DNA of 53,421 bases from Niabella drilacis (GCF_900101395.1 NZ_FMZO01000020.1:21339-74759), one strand, 5' to 3'; shown: positions 27,988-38,818, counted from the first letter of the stretch. Notes: a model not told the origin generated them from the letters alone. Program-made: numbers and translations.

Positions 27988-30900
27988 ATGGCTACTAAAA
28001 AAGACAATCGCCCAAAGGCAGCGTTTTCAAAAATCACCATCGGTCTGGCTTCCCCGGATACCATCCTGGAAAAAAGTCATGGTGAGGTATTAAAGCCTGA
28101 AACTATCAACTACCGTACTTACAAACCGGAACGTGACGGTTTGTTTTGCGAAAGAATATTTGGTCCGGTAAAGGACTATGAATGTGCCTGTGGAAAGTAC
28201 AAACGCATCCGTTACAAAGGCATCGTGTGTGACCGTTGTGGTGTGGAAGTTACAGAGAAGAAAGTACGCCGTGAGCGCATGGGACATATCAAACTGGTGG
28301 TACCGGTGGTACATATCTGGTACTTCAAATCCCTGCCTAATAAGATCGGTTACCTGCTGGGAATGAGCTCCAAGAAACTGGAGACCATCATCTATTATGA
28401 AAGATACGTGGTGATCCAGGCGGGTGTGCGTGAAGATAAAGGTCAAAATTATGGTGACCTGTTAACAGAAGAAGAATACCTCGATATCCTGGATACGCTG
28501 CCAAAAGATAACCAGTACCTGCCCGATGATGATCCGCAGAAATTTATTGCGAAGATGGGTGCTGAAGCGGTGCATGACCTGTTGCAGCGCATCGACCTGG
28601 ATCAGTTATCCTTTGATCTGAGAAACTCCGCGGCTACCGAAACCTCCCAGCAGCGGAAAGCGGACGCACTCAAAAGGCTGAGCGTTGTCGAAGCCTTCCG
28701 CGATGCCAATACAAGGATCACCAACCGTCCGGAATGGATGATCATGCAGTACATCCCGGTTATTCCGCCGGAACTGCGTCCGCTGGTGCCCCTGGATGGC
28801 GGCCGTTTTGCATCTTCGGATCTGAACGACCTGTACCGCCGGGTAATTATCCGGAACAACCGTCTGAAGCGTCTGATGGAGATCAAAGCGCCTGAAGTGA
28901 TCCTGCGTAACGAAAAGCGGATGCTCCAGGAAGCGATCGACTCTTTGTTTGATAACTCAAGAAAATCCAATGCCGTTAAGGCGGAAGGCGGACGGGCACT
29001 GAAATCATTGAGTGATGTGCTGAAAGGAAAACAGGGCCGTTTCCGTCAGAACCTGTTGGGTAAACGTGTGGACTACTCCGGCCGTTCGGTAATTGTGGTA
29101 GGACCCGAAATGAAAATGCATGAATGCGGTCTGCCGAAAGACATGGCAGCCGAGCTGTTCAAACCATTTATCATCCGTAAACTGATCGAAAGAGGTATCG
29201 TAAAAACCGTAAAATCTGCCCGTAAACTGGTTGATAAAAAAGAAGCGGTGGTTTGGGATATCCTTGAAAATATTTTAAAAGGGCACCCGGTAATGTTAAA
29301 CCGTGCCCCAACGCTGCACCGTTTGTCCATCCAGGCCTTCCAGCCGAAGCTGATCGAAGGTAAAGCGATCCAGCTGCACCCCCTGGTTACTGCGGCCTTC
29401 AACGCCGACTTTGATGGTGACCAGATGGCGGTACACGTGCCCCTGAGCAATGCGGCCATCCTGGAAGCCCAGCTGCTGATGCTGGCCTCCCACAACATCC
29501 TGAACCCACAGAACGGTACGCCCATCACCCTGCCTTCTCAGGACATGGTACTGGGACTGTACTACATCACAAAAGGAAAGAAATCTACCGATACTGAAAA
29601 AGTACGCGGAGAAGGAAAAGCCTTTTATTCTGCAGAAGAAGTGATCATTGCGTACAATGAAAAGCAGATCGATCTTCATGCATGGATCAAGGTTAAAGGC
29701 ATTGTGCGGAATGAGAAGACCGGTGAGCTGGAAAAGAAATTAATTGAAACCACTGTAGGCCGGGTTATTTTCAACCAGAATGTACCGGAAGAAGTAGGTT
29801 TTGTAAATGCCTTGCTGACTAAAAAGAACCTGCGGGAGATCATCGGTGATATCATCGAGATCACCGATGTTCCCAAGACTGCGAAGTTCCTGGACGATAT
29901 TAAACAATTAGGATTCCGTACGGCCTTCCAGGGTGGACTGTCCTTTAGCATCAATGACCTGATCATTCCGGATATCAAGCAGGAACTGCTGGATAATGCG
30001 AAGGGTGAGGTTGATGAAGTGTGGGATAACTACAACATGGGATTGATCACCAATAACGAGCGTTATAACCAGATCGTTGATATCTGGAGCCGTGTGGATA
30101 CCCGTCTTACAGAAACACTGATCCGTGAACTGAGCACCGATAAACAAGGGTTCAACTCTGTATACATGATGCTGGATTCCGGAGCCCGTGGTAGCAAGCA
30201 GCAGATCAAACAGCTGGCAGGTATCAGGGGATTGATGGCCAAACCAAGAAAATCAGGTTCTACTGGATCTGAGATCATTGAAAACCCGATCCTTTCCAAC
30301 TTTAAAGGCGGACTGAATGTATTGGATTACTTCATTTCTACCCACGGTGCGCGTAAAGGTCTTGCGGATACGGCGTTGAAAACGGCGGATGCGGGTTACC
30401 TGACCCGTCGTTTGGTGGATGTAGCACAGGATGTAGTAATTACTGAAGAAGATTGTGGTACATTAAGAGGTATTTCCATTGTTGCGTTAAAAGACAATGA
30501 AGACGTGATTGAGCCGCTGGCTGATCGTATCGAAGGCCGTACTTCCCTGCATGATATCTATGATCCGCAGACCGACGAGCTGTTGCTGGAAGCGGGTACA
30601 GAAATTTCTGCAGAAAAAGCCCGTGCTATCGAAGCTGCCGGTATCGAATCCATCGAGATCCGCTCTGTGCTTACCTGCGAAAGCAAGCGTGGCTGTTGCG
30701 TAAAGTGCTATGGTAAGAACCTGGCATCCGGTATCCTCGCTCAGAAAGGGGACGCTGTGGGTATCATCGCAGCCCAGTCCATTGGTGAGCCGGGTACACA
30801 GTTAACCCTGCGTACCTTCCACGTGGGTGGTGTGGCCGGATCTGCTTCTGTAGATTCTACTTTGCTGGCCAAGTTTGACGGAACCATCCAGTTTGACGGG

Positions 30901-32283
30901 GTTCGTTCTGTTATAACCACCAATGCTGAAGGTGATGATGTACGTGTGGTGATCGGCCGTACCGGTGAAGCCCGTATCATCGACACCAAAAATGACCGCC
31001 TGTTAATTACCAATAATATTCCTTACGGATCTACCTTGCTGGTAAAAGATGGCCAGAAGATCACTAAGGGTGATGCGATCTGTTCATGGGATCCATATAA
31101 CAATGTGATCATTGCAGAAACCGATGGTGTACTGAAATTTGAAAATGTAATCGAGGGTATCACCTACCGTGAAGAAGCGGATGAGCAAACCGGTCACCGT
31201 GAAAAAGTGGTAATTGAAACCCGTGATAAAACAAAGATCCCATCGATTGTTGTGGAGGGCAAGGAAAATAAATCCTATAACTTACCAACAGGCAGCCACC
31301 TGATGCTGGACGATGGTGATGAGATAAAAGCCGGTAGAGTACTGGTGAAAATACCGCGGATCTTAGGTAAACTGAAAGATATCACCGGGGGTCTGCCTCG
31401 TGTAACCGAACTGTTTGAAGCCCGGAACCCCAGCAGCCCGGCTGTGGTATCGGAAATCGATGGTGTGGTTTCTATGGGCGCCATTAAACGGGGTAACAGG
31501 GAGATCATTATCGAAGCAAAAGACGGTGTAACCCGTAAATACTTAGTGCCGCTTACAAGACAGATCCTGGCACAGGATGGCGACTTTGTAAAAGCGGGTA
31601 GCCCGATGAGCGATGGACAGATCTCTCCGCAGGATATTCTTTCGATCCAGGGACCATTCGCCGTACAGCAGTACGTGGTAAATGAGATCCAGGAGGTATA
31701 CCGCTTACAGGGTGTACGTATCAATGACAAGCACATTGAGGTGATCGTTCGCCAGATGATGCGTAAGGTTAGCATCGTGGATCCGGGTGATACCCGTTTC
31801 CTGGAAGATGACCTGGTAGATAAGTTTGAATTTGTGGATGAGAACGATTTCGTATACGAGAAGAAAGTGATCACCGATCCGGGTGATTCTGGTAAACTGC
31901 GTGCGGGTCAGATCATCAGCCTGAGAGAGCTCCGTGAAGAAAATTCCGTACTGCGTCGTAACGACAAAAAAACAGTGGAGTTCCGCGATGCGCAGCCTGC
32001 CACTTCAGCACCTACGCTGCTGGGGATCACCAAGGCTTCTCTGGGTGTACAAAGCTGGATCTCGGCGGCTTCCTTCCAGGAAACCACCAAGGTACTGTCC
32101 TCCGCGGCTATTCATGGTAAAGCCGATGAAATGCTCGGTCTGAAGGAGAACGTGATCACAGGTCACCATATCCCTGCCGGCACCGGTTTGCGTGAGTTTG
32201 AGAACATGATCGTAGGAAGCAAGGAAGAATACGAGTTGTTGCAGACTGCACGTGAGGCGATGTCATTCGACGAAGAAGAATAA
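27988..32283 (+). CDS. rpoC: RNA polymerase beta' subunit
   Basis: The 1,431-aa protein carries the N-terminal zinc site ([20 protein letters not shown], about residues 66-85), the catalytic magnesium motif NADFDGDQ near 471, and the second zinc site [11 protein letters not shown] near 896. It includes the [16 protein letters not shown] block near 930 and the C-terminal E-loop region ending in SFDEEE. It follows rpoB after an unusually long 163-base spacer. A 15-bp-stem terminator lies 40 bases downstream. Confidence 0.98.
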   Translation: MATKKDNRPKAAFSKITIGLASPDTILEKSHGEVLKPETINYRTYKPERDGLFCERIFGPVKDYECACGKYKRIRYKGIVCDRCGVEVTEKKVRRERMGHIKLVVPVVHIWYFKSLPNKIGYLLGMSSKKLETIIYYERYVVIQAGVREDKGQNYGDLLTEEEYLDILDTLPKDNQYLPDDDPQKFIAKMGAEAVHDLLQRIDLDQLSFDLRNSAATETSQQRKADALKRLSVVEAFRDANTRITNRPEWMIMQYIPVIPPELRPLVPLDGGRFASSDLNDLYRRVIIRNNRLKRLMEIKAPEVILRNEKRMLQEAIDSLFDNSRKSNAVKAEGGRALKSLSDVLKGKQGRFRQNLLGKRVDYSGRSVIVVGPEMKMHECGLPKDMAAELFKPFIIRKLIERGIVKTVKSARKLVDKKEAVVWDILENILKGHPVMLNRAPTLHRLSIQAFQPKLIEGKAIQLHPLVTAAFNADFDGDQMAVHVPLSNAAILEAQLLMLASHNILNPQNGTPITLPSQDMVLGLYYITKGKKSTDTEKVRGEGKAFYSAEEVIIAYNEKQIDLHAWIKVKGIVRNEKTGELEKKLIETTVGRVIFNQNVPEEVGFVNALLTKKNLREIIGDIIEITDVPKTAKFLDDIKQLGFRTAFQGGLSFSINDLIIPDIKQELLDNAKGEVDEVWDNYNMGLITNNERYNQIVDIWSRVDTRLTETLIRELSTDKQGFNSVYMMLDSGARGSKQQIKQLAGIRGLMAKPRKSGSTGSEIIENPILSNFKGGLNVLDYFISTHGARKGLADTALKTADAGYLTRRLVDVAQDVVITEEDCGTLRGISIVALKDNEDVIEPLADRIEGRTSLHDIYDPQTDELLLEAGTEISAEKARAIEAAGIESIEIRSVLTCESKRGCCVKCYGKNLASGILAQKGDAVGIIAAQSIGEPGTQLTLRTFHVGGVAGSASVDSTLLAKFDGTIQFDGVRSVITTNAEGDDVRVVIGRTGEARIIDTKNDRLLITNNIPYGSTLLVKDGQKITKGDAICSWDPYNNVIIAETDGVLKFENVIEGITYREEADEQTGHREKVVIETRDKTKIPSIVVEGKENKSYNLPTGSHLMLDDGDEIKAGRVLVKIPRILGKLKDITGGLPRVTELFEARNPSSPAVVSEIDGVVSMGAIKRGNREIIIEAKDGVTRKYLVPLTRQILAQDGDFVKAGSPMSDGQISPQDILSIQGPFAVQQYVVNEIQEVYRLQGVRINDKHIEVIVRQMMRKVSIVDPGDTRFLEDDLVDKFEFVDENDFVYEKKVITDPGDSGKLRAGQIISLRELREENSVLRRNDKKTVEFRDAQPATSAPTLLGITKASLGVQSWISAASFQETTKVLSSAAIHGKADEMLGLKENVITGHHIPAGTGLREFENMIVGSKEEYELLQTAREAMSFDEEE

Positions 32284-32323
32284 TCCGGGCCAATAGGATA
32301 AAAAACCTTATTGACTTATTTTT

Positions 32324-32358
32324 AAAAACGTATAAGATAGAATCTTATACGTTTTTTT
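32324..32358. terminator. bidirectional intrinsic terminator after rpoC
   Basis: AAAAACGTATAAGAT (32324-32338) and ATCTTATACGTTTTT (32342-32356) form a perfect 15-bp stem with loop AGA. A-run and T-run on opposite sides allow it to work in both directions. It overlaps the last codons and stop of the convergent response-regulator gene. Confidence 0.95.
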
Positions 32359-33112
32359 CGTTTAGGGAAAGAAGCGCTGACTTTGTAAAGTCCTTTTTTT
32401 GCTTTGAGACGGGAACGATGGCGTTATCTGTCATGAGCAGGGAATAGCCGTCGGTCTTTAAAAAGCTTTTCACGAATGTCTTATTAACAAGATGCGATTG
32501 ATGGCACCGGATAAAGCCATAAGAGCCCAGTAATTCTTCATAGGTGGCAATAGGAGTGGTTGACAACAGTTTTTCTCCCCCCGACAGGTAAAAATAAGTA
32601 TAGGAATTTTCGCTTTTTGCCCTGATGATTTCCTGAACCGGAACAAGCCGTATTTCCCTGATCGAAGAAACTGCGATCCGGTGATTCGCTTTGTCACTGA
32701 TGTCCCGCAAATAGTGCAGGAGGTTTTTTAAATTTTTATTTTCGTGTTTCTGATGGATCCTTTCCGTGGCTTTTGTTACCGCATGGACCAATTCTTCAAT
32801 GTTCACCGGTTTCAGCAGGTAATCGATGGCCGAAAATTTTATTGCCTGGATCCCGTATTCGCTAAAGGCCGTAACAAATATAACTTCAAAATCATACTTA
32901 CCTAATTCCTGCAGTAACTGAAATCCGTTTTTCCGGGGCAGCTGAATATCTAAAAACAGGAGTTGTGGCTGAAGGGTATGGATCTGGCTGATGGCTTCGT
33001 CTGCATCCCTGGCTGTAGCCACTATATCGATGCCGCTGCAATATTTTTCTAATAAATACTGCAGATTATTGCGGTTGTGAAGTTCATCTTCTATTATAAG
33101 TGTCCTGATCAT
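32345..33112 (-). CDS. LytTR-family response regulator
   Basis: The 255-aa protein has a receiver domain (acidic IIEDE at the start, phospho-acceptor aspartate in LLFLDIQLP near residue 54, VTAFSEYG near 83, DYLLKP near 100) and a C-terminal LytTR DNA-binding domain (IAVSSIREIRLVPVQEIIRA near 148, FIRCHQSHLVNK near 205). It presumably pairs with the kinase encoded just upstream. ATG at 33112 is chosen over the TTG two codons earlier. The frame overlaps the kinase gene's end by 29 bases, so translation is coupled. Target genes cannot be read here. Confidence 0.93.
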   Translation of the reverse strand: MIRTLIIEDELHNRNNLQYLLEKYCSGIDIVATARDADEAISQIHTLQPQLLFLDIQLPRKNGFQLLQELGKYDFEVIFVTAFSEYGIQAIKFSAIDYLLKPVNIEELVHAVTKATERIHQKHENKNLKNLLHYLRDISDKANHRIAVSSIREIRLVPVQEIIRAKSENSYTYFYLSGGEKLLSTTPIATYEELLGSYGFIRCHQSHLVNKTFVKSFLKTDGYSLLMTDNAIVPVSKQKKDFTKSALLSLNEKNV

Positions 33113-34811
33113 TTTCAATCCAGTTTACAAACTCTAATATAACTGAAGTTCCGCCTGCCCCGCTTTTTATATGGAACTTAATTTTTCTTATGGCTGATGT
33201 GTTATTGAACAATGAGATCCGCTCCCGCACCAGGCGCAGCCCATTGCCGGCATGCGGGCGGCTGGTATCGAACCCGCAGCCATTGTCTTCGACCAGGATG
33301 CGTATATTATTCTTTTGTCTCTTCACAGAAAGGGTTACTACCAATGTGCCGCTGTCGTTTTTATGGCCATGCTTTACGGCATTTTCAATAAGAGGCTGAA
33401 AGAGCAGGGGCAGCATTTCTATTTCCTGGGGGGCGATACCGGGATCAAAGGTTGTGGTATATCGGAAAAATTGGCGCAGTTGCTCCAGGTTAGTATAGAT
33501 CTTCAGGTTTTTTAATTCGGCTTCTAAAGTAATATATCTTTTATTGGTGCCATCGAAGGTGGCCCGCAACAGGCTGCCAAAACCTGAAAGGTACTGGTTG
33601 GCTTCCTCTATCCGGCTGTTGTTTAATAAGCCCTGGATCGATCCCAAAGCGTTAAATATGAAGTGAGGATTGAGCTGGGCATAAAGCATTTTAATTTTAT
33701 TGCTTTGTTCCCGTTGTAGTCTTTGCTGGCGTTTTTGTTTGGCGTACGAAAGCAACAACAGCAGCGCCAGCAGGCTAAAAGCGGCAATGCCCCCCTTAAA
33801 CCAAAGTGCCTGGTACCACAGGCGGGCGGTATGAAATTTTTTTGTATAAATGTATTGCGGCTTATCAGCATATCTTACCTGAAGCTCGTATTGCCGGCCT
33901 GCCTTCAGCTGGGTTATAAAAATGATATGATCCGATTTCTTCCATGGGGCCGTTTGATCATTGCCTGTCAGTAACCGGTATTCAAATATGGAATCGTTGG
34001 CAATATCATCCCGTTCCCGGAAATAATATGCCGCTTTCGTATCGGGTAACAGTGTAATGTTGCCGGTGTCGCTTTGTCCCGGCCGGTCTTCGTAGAATTT
34101 TGTATTCCAGGATTGATACTGTTCCAACGCCTGACGAATGAATGGCACCAGCCCGGTGTTTTTATTGTGATTTTCCAGGACACCCATCAGGCAGGGTGGA
34201 GATTCCAGAGCCGACTTTTTTGTTAAATGGATCTTCAGGAAAGCTGTATTGTCGTTCCTTTGGCGAAAGGAAAGCGTTATTGTTTCACCATTTGCCAGGC
34301 TGTCATCACAGAGCAGATACCCGCTTCTGTAAAAGATGGTTTTCCGGGCATGAATGGAACGTACAACAGTGTCGGGGTATGCATTACTGCTCAGAACCGG
34401 CTTCCATTGGGTATCCGCAGTTCCCTTTTTATCCAGATGATATTCGAGAGTGGCTAAGTTGAAGTAGGGAATATCCGCCTTTACAGTATCCCGGATAGCG
34501 CTTTGTGTTGTATAGCCGCCTTTTTTTAGCAGGTCCTGCATATTATAAGTGGTGATCATGACACGGCTGCCGTAGATCGTAAAATAAAAGTCCCTAAAAG
34601 GCATTTTTACATCAAAAGGCTGGTATTGGATGTTATCATTATTGCGGATATAATTATTGCCGATAAAAATAGCTGTTGAATCATTGAAGAACAGCATTCT
34701 TGAGCCGTATTTTGTTTGCGCATCCGCTGTAAAGCACAGAAATAGGGAGAGCAGTACAAGTATGCTTAACCGATGCTGAGCCGGGGAGATGCCCGAAGCC
34801 ATTCTGTTCAT
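33084..34811 (-). CDS. LytS-type sensor histidine kinase
   Basis: The 575-aa protein has a signal peptide (LSILVLLSLFLCFTADAQ), a periplasmic beta-rich sensor domain of about 300 residues, one membrane helix (GGIAAFSLLALLLLLSY, about 337-353), a short coiled coil, the His_kinase box AQLNPHFIFNALGSIQGLL with the histidine near 381, and an HATPase domain with IENAVKHG near 475, VEDNGCGFD near 508 and GNGLRLVRERI near 520. It would sense an envelope signal and phosphorylate the overlapping LytTR regulator. The ligand is unknown. Confidence 0.92.
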   Translation of the reverse strand: MNRMASGISPAQHRLSILVLLSLFLCFTADAQTKYGSRMLFFNDSTAIFIGNNYIRNNDNIQYQPFDVKMPFRDFYFTIYGSRVMITTYNMQDLLKKGGYTTQSAIRDTVKADIPYFNLATLEYHLDKKGTADTQWKPVLSSNAYPDTVVRSIHARKTIFYRSGYLLCDDSLANGETITLSFRQRNDNTAFLKIHLTKKSALESPPCLMGVLENHNKNTGLVPFIRQALEQYQSWNTKFYEDRPGQSDTGNITLLPDTKAAYYFRERDDIANDSIFEYRLLTGNDQTAPWKKSDHIIFITQLKAGRQYELQVRYADKPQYIYTKKFHTARLWYQALWFKGGIAAFSLLALLLLLSYAKQKRQQRLQREQSNKIKMLYAQLNPHFIFNALGSIQGLLNNSRIEEANQYLSGFGSLLRATFDGTNKRYITLEAELKNLKIYTNLEQLRQFFRYTTTFDPGIAPQEIEMLPLLFQPLIENAVKHGHKNDSGTLVVTLSVKRQKNNIRILVEDNGCGFDTSRPHAGNGLRLVRERISLFNNTSAIRKIKFHIKSGAGGTSVILEFVNWIENDQDTYNRR

Positions 34812-35086
34812 ATAAATATTTTTTATGTTGATGATCTTATGAAACTCAAAGATCTGTCCCCGGAGCCGGAGCCGGATCCGGGTTCCTGAATCTGGCCGGG
34901 TTGATCCTGAGTTTGGCCTTTGCAGTGGTTTTAGCGTATGGAACAGAACAGATACGATACTGCTTTTTAAAAATTATAAAAGCGTTTGTATACATGTATT
35001 TGATGTGCTGGCTGTTCCGGGAAGAGTTGCCGCAGGCCTTTTATGTAATTTGTTGGCAAAAGCATCCTTGGTAAAATGAAATTTTT

Positions 35087-35647
35087 ATGCGTACCAGATA
35101 CCTTGTGCTGTTGTTGGCCGGGGCCTTGAGCGGATGCCGGTCAAAGCCAGTTGAAAGTACGTACCTTCAATTGCCGCGCTACCGGATGGAAATGATCGTG
35201 GATAGTGTGTCTAAGTATGACACGCGTAATCTGCAGCGGTTTGCCGTTCCTTCCGGGGATGATCGTTATTGGAACATTTTTGAAGTGAATCCGCAGCTTT
35301 CTGCTGATGCGGCCTATCAGCGAATGAATGGCAAAGAGGAACCTCTTTTAAACTCCTTTAAAGAGGCCGGTGACCATTCCCTTCCGGAAGGAGGTTCCAC
35401 CGAAGTAGATTATTATATTACCACACGAAATTATGTTGAAGGAAAGGAACCGTATTTCCAAAATAATATAGGGGCGCATAGTAATTGCCAGGCATATTTA
35501 AAAAATGACACCCTGAACATTCGGATAGGGGACAGCCTGTATGGCTATATTTCCTTCGGGTCCGTTTTTTATGATAAATACGGGTATCCCTCCGGCAACA
35601 AAGCCCGTGGTTTTTTCAGAACCGTAATTAAAAAACGCGATTGGTAA
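35087..35647 (+). CDS. hypothetical lipoprotein
   Basis: The 186-aa product begins with a lipoprotein signal (LVLLLAGALSGC, lipobox LSGC near residue 17), so it is probably anchored in the outer or inner membrane. The mature part has no family I recognise; it is mixed-charge with YDTRNLQRFAVPSGDD near 45 and ends in a basic stretch. The 275 bases upstream hold a GGAGCCGGAGCCGG tract and no gene. It lies ten bases ahead of the dead methyltransferase gene. Confidence 0.6.
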   Translation: MRTRYLVLLLAGALSGCRSKPVESTYLQLPRYRMEMIVDSVSKYDTRNLQRFAVPSGDDRYWNIFEVNPQLSADAAYQRMNGKEEPLLNSFKEAGDHSLPEGGSTEVDYYITTRNYVEGKEPYFQNNIGAHSNCQAYLKNDTLNIRIGDSLYGYISFGSVFYDKYGYPSGNKARGFFRTVIKKRDW

Positions 35648-35656
35648 TTTTGCAGC

Positions 35657-36524
35657 ATGGAGCAAAACAAATACGACGACTCCGCGTTTTTTGAAAGTGA
35701 TAGTCGCATGCCCCGTTCACAGGAAGGGTTGAGCGCAGCAGGAGGGCGGCCGGTGTTACGCGTCATGCTACCAGGTCTGAAGGGGAAGCGGGTGCCGGAC
35801 CTGGGCGTGGTTTGGATGGCATTGCCATTATACTGAAGAGCAGGGGACACAGGAGGTAACAGGCATAGACCTGTCTGCCGAAATGCTCGAACGGGCGGAA
35901 ATCGACGAGGAGTATTCCCGGATCCGTTACCTGAAGTTGCCTGATTGAAGCGATTAATTTTTCGCCGGACTTTTCTGACGTGGTAATCAGTTCGCCTGCA
36001 CTGCATTATGTAGCAGACTATGAGGCTGTTTGTGAAAAGATATTTGATAATAAGCCGGCATCAAAATTATTTCTTTTCACGGTCAGTGAGGACACTGACC
36101 GTGGCGTGGGCCGTGGTTTGTGTCCTCACAAACCACTAGTAATTACGCATTTTAATAAAATTGATTCCGGTTCATTATGAGATGCAGGCGCCAGGCGATT
36201 GCCGGGTTTTTTGGCGGAGCCCCCACATTTACTGTATAGGCAGCACAGGACTGGTTTTATAATGCCGCAGGAAACCGGGTGCGCTGGCCGGTGGATCGTT
36301 ACCCGGAAGAGGGAAGAAGGGTGACCCGTTTCCCGGATCATGAAGTGATCAAATAGCACCGGACGATGGCAACAGGGGTAAATACGCTTCTATGTTCGGG
36401 GTTTGTACCCCGTAAAATTGCAGTGCCTCAGCCTGATCCGGCGCTGGTTGACCGGCATACAGGTATGAGGGATGAAGCACGACGACCTGTTTTAATATTG
36501 AGAGCTGCGCAGAAACCGGAATAA
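35657..36524 (+). pseudogene. degenerate SAM-dependent methyltransferase gene
   Basis: Read across frames, the stretch rebuilds a class I methyltransferase: MEQNKYDDSAFFESDSRMPR, then KGKRVPDLG (motif I region), WFGWHCHYTEEQG, EVTGIDLSAEMLERAE, VVISSPALHYVADYEAVCEK, AAQDWFYNAAGNRVRWPVDR, HRTMATGVNTLL and EARRPVLILRAAQ. Lesions are frameshifts near 35808 and 35945, stops near 36233 and 36353, and a repeat element inserted at about 36047. The glycine-rich SAM loop is also damaged. This is a dead gene. Confidence 0.85.
36047..36136. repeat. REP-like twin-hairpin element, copy 1
   Basis: Bases 36047-36129 match 53021-53103 with only four differences in 83. Copy 1 forms two perfect hairpins: GGTCAGTG-AGGA-CACTGACC (36081-36100) and GTGGTTTGTG-TCCT-CACAAACCAC (36113-36136). 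The loops AGGA and TCCT are complementary. It interrupts the methyltransferase frame. Confidence 0.85.
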
Positions 36525-36620
36525 AATCCCCGGGAATTGCGTTATTTAGAGCTTTTATTTCCGGAATAAAAAAATATAAAAAAAGTAGCTAACAAAATTC
36601 ATTGAATTGCAAAAAAACCT

Positions 36621-36628
36621 TACCTTTG
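36621..36628 (+). promoter_or_regulatory. candidate -7 box (TACCTTTG) for the tRNA-tuf cluster
   Basis: TACCTTTG matches TAnnTTTG, 74 bases ahead of the first tRNA-like sequence. Confidence 0.55.
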
Positions 36629-36701
36629 CTTTCCAAATTTTTGGGGCGGTTGAGTAGCTCACAGGAGTACCTAACGATCAGAAAATTAGTTCTTTTTATA
36701 A

Positions 36702-36773
36702 GCCGAAGTAGCTCAGTTGGTAGAGCATCCCGCCTGTAGCGGGAAGGTCGCGGATTCAATCCCGGTCTTTGAT
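36702..36773 (+). pseudogene. degenerate tRNA-Thr-like sequence
   Basis: Its first 26 bases equal those of the tRNA-Thr at 36805, with an intact D-arm and an anticodon stem TCCCG/CGGGA. But the anticodon loop CCTGTAG lacks the universal U33, the T-arm (CGGATTCAATCCCG) is one base short, and the 3' side (TCTTTGATC) no longer pairs with GCCGAAG. It looks like a decaying tRNA duplicate. Confidence 0.6.
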
Positions 36774-36804
36774 CTGTCCAACGAGTAAAACGGAAACAAA
36801 ACAA

Positions 36805-36877
36805 GCCGAAGTAGCTCAGTTGGTAGAGCAGCTGATTTGTAATCAGCAGGTCGCGGGTTCGACTCCCTTCTTCGGCT
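36805..36877 (+). tRNA. tRNA-Thr (anticodon TGT)
   Basis: Acceptor GCCGAAG pairs with CTTCGGC, and the anticodon stem GCTGA/TCAGC encloses loop TTTGTAA with anticodon TGT. The outer T-stem pairs are weak (GCGGG against CCCTT), but the GTTCGA loop is present. Confidence 0.9.
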
Positions 36878-36909
36878 CAAAAGCATTCCTTCGGGAGTGG
36901 CTTTGGTTT

Positions 36910-36992
<83 letters not shown>

Positions 36993-37122
36993 CAGTTGAA
37001 TTTGCAAAATGTGCTGATTTGAAAATGACACATTTGGCAATTATTAACAGTTCTTTGAATTTGAATATTTGCAGGTAGGTTAATTTTAAAGTTAGCGTAT
37101 TCTCAAATTTTCAAATTGATAA

Positions 37123-37195
37123 GCGGGAGTAGCTCATTTGGTAGAGCGATAGCCTTCCAAGCTATAGGTGGCGAGTTCGAGCCTCGTCTCCCGCT
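37123..37195 (+). tRNA. tRNA-Gly (anticodon TCC)
   Basis: Acceptor GCGGGAG/CTCCCGC, anticodon stem ATAGC/GCTAT with loop CTTCCAA (anticodon TCC), T-arm GCGAGTTCGAGCCTCGT. Confidence 0.95.
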
Positions 37196-37214
37196 CCGTT
37201 TCGTTTGTAGTGTA

Positions 37215-37252
37215 CCTGCCCTTGCAGGCGGGTTTTTTGTAACAAAAACCCG
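37215..37252 (+). promoter_or_regulatory. competing hairpins between tRNA-Gly and tRNA-Thr
   Basis: CCTGC (37215-37219) and GCAGG (37224-37228) followed by CGGGTTTTTT form a terminator-like hairpin. CGGGTTTTT (37229-37237) also pairs perfectly with AAAAACCCG (37244-37252), which would use up the T-run. Confidence 0.45.
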
Positions 37253-37270
37253 GAGCTATCAACTGAGATC

Positions 37271-37342
<72 letters not shown>

Positions 37343-37507
37343 CTTCGCAGAAGCAACCATTCCGGTTCATCCGGGATATCGGGCGCTTCTTTTGGTATTT
37401 TAGATGAATTGCGTTTATACAGCGATTCAGCTAAAGCGTTGCAATCCAGCTTTGGCTGGATTTGTGAATAATAAAAATTTAGTAAAAACAATTAAAAAAA
37501 GATAACA

Positions 37508-38695
37508 ATGTCAAAAGAGACCTTTAAGAGGGAGAAACCCCACGTAAACATTGGTACCATTGGCCACGTTGACCATGGTAAGACCACTTTGACTGCCGCT
37601 ATTACCGATATTCTTTCTAAAAAAGGTTTAGCTCAGGCAAAAAAATACGATGATATTGATGGTGCACCCGAGGAAAAAGAAAGAGGTATTACAATCAATA
37701 CCGCTCACGTAGAATATGAAACTGCAACCCGTCACTATGCACACGTAGATTGCCCCGGTCACGCTGACTACGTTAAAAATATGATCACTGGTGCTGCTCA
37801 GATGGATGGAGCCATCCTGGTAGTAGCTGCTACTGATGGTCCGATGCCTCAAACAAAAGAACATATCCTTTTGGCTGCACAGGTTGGTGTACCTAAAATG
37901 GTGGTTTTCTTAAATAAAGTTGACCTGGTTGATGATCCTGAACTGTTAGACCTGGTTGAAATGGAAGTACGCGATGAGTTAACTAAGCGTGGTTTCGACG
38001 GTGATAACACTCCGATCATCAAAGGTTCTGCAACCGGCGCATTAGCTGGTGACGAAAAATGGGTTGGCGCCATCACTGAACTGATGGATGCTGTAGACAG
38101 CTACATTCCGCTGCCTCCCCGTCCGATCGATCTTCCGTTCCTGATGAGTGTTGAGGACGTGTTCTCAATCACTGGTCGTGGTACTGTTGCTACAGGTCGT
38201 ATCGAAAGAGGTAAAGTTAAAACCGGTGAGCCTGTAGAAATCGTAGGTCTGATGGAAAAACCCCTGACTTCTACTGTAACAGGTGTGGAAATGTTCCGCA
38301 AAATCCTGGACGAAGGTGAAGCTGGTGATAACGCAGGTCTGCTGTTGCGTGGTATTGAGAAAACCCAGATCCGTCGTGGTATGGTTATCTGCAAACCCGG
38401 ATCTATCACTCCGCACACTGAATTCAAAGCTGAGGTTTATGTACTGAGCAAAGATGAAGGTGGTCGTCATACTCCGTTCTTTAACAAATACCGTCCGCAG
38501 TTCTATTTCCGTACTACAGACGTAACCGGTGAGTGTACGCTGGCTGAAGGTACTGAAATGATCATGCCTGGTGATAACACTTCACTGACTGTAAAACTGA
38601 TCACTCCGATCGCGATGGAAAAAGGTCTGAAGTTTGCGATCCGTGAAGGCGGACGTACAGTAGGCGCAGGTCAGGTAACCGAGATCATCAAATAA
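37508..38695 (+). CDS. tuf: translation elongation factor Tu
   Basis: EF-Tu delivers aminoacyl-tRNA to the ribosome as a GTP complex. The 395-aa protein has the P-loop [10 protein letters not shown] near residue 19, effector region [14 protein letters not shown] near 57, [12 protein letters not shown] near 81, NKVDLVDD near 136, and the beta-barrel C-terminal domains ending [13 protein letters not shown]. Codons favour T-ending forms (GGT, GCT, GTT) more than neighbouring genes do, as expected for a very highly expressed gene. It follows four tRNA-type sequences and precedes tRNA-Trp. Confidence 0.98.
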   Translation: MSKETFKREKPHVNIGTIGHVDHGKTTLTAAITDILSKKGLAQAKKYDDIDGAPEEKERGITINTAHVEYETATRHYAHVDCPGHADYVKNMITGAAQMDGAILVVAATDGPMPQTKEHILLAAQVGVPKMVVFLNKVDLVDDPELLDLVEMEVRDELTKRGFDGDNTPIIKGSATGALAGDEKWVGAITELMDAVDSYIPLPPRPIDLPFLMSVEDVFSITGRGTVATGRIERGKVKTGEPVEIVGLMEKPLTSTVTGVEMFRKILDEGEAGDNAGLLLRGIEKTQIRRGMVICKPGSITPHTEFKAEVYVLSKDEGGRHTPFFNKYRPQFYFRTTDVTGECTLAEGTEMIMPGDNTSLTVKLITPIAMEKGLKFAIREGGRTVGAGQVTEIIK

Positions 38696-38745
38696 GGCAC
38701 CATCCCCCCGAAAGGGAGTATGGACGCTGGCTAATATTTATATAG

Positions 38746-38814
38746 AGTACTTGGGCGGTACAGTCTAAGTACTTTATATTTAAAAATAGTTCTTAAGCCG
38801 GGTATATCCCGGCT
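38746..38814 (+). promoter_or_regulatory. two hairpins between tuf and tRNA-Trp
   Basis: AGTACTT (38746-38752) pairs with AAGTACT (38767-38773), and AGCCGGG (38796-38802) with CCCGGCT (38808-38814). The second ends four bases before tRNA-Trp. With no strong T-run they may be processing signals or weak attenuators. Confidence 0.5.
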
Positions 38815-38818
38815 ATAC

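Noticed and set aside
36702-36773. Functional second tRNA-Thr
   Set aside because: The acceptor stem does not pair, U33 is absent and the T-arm is shortened.
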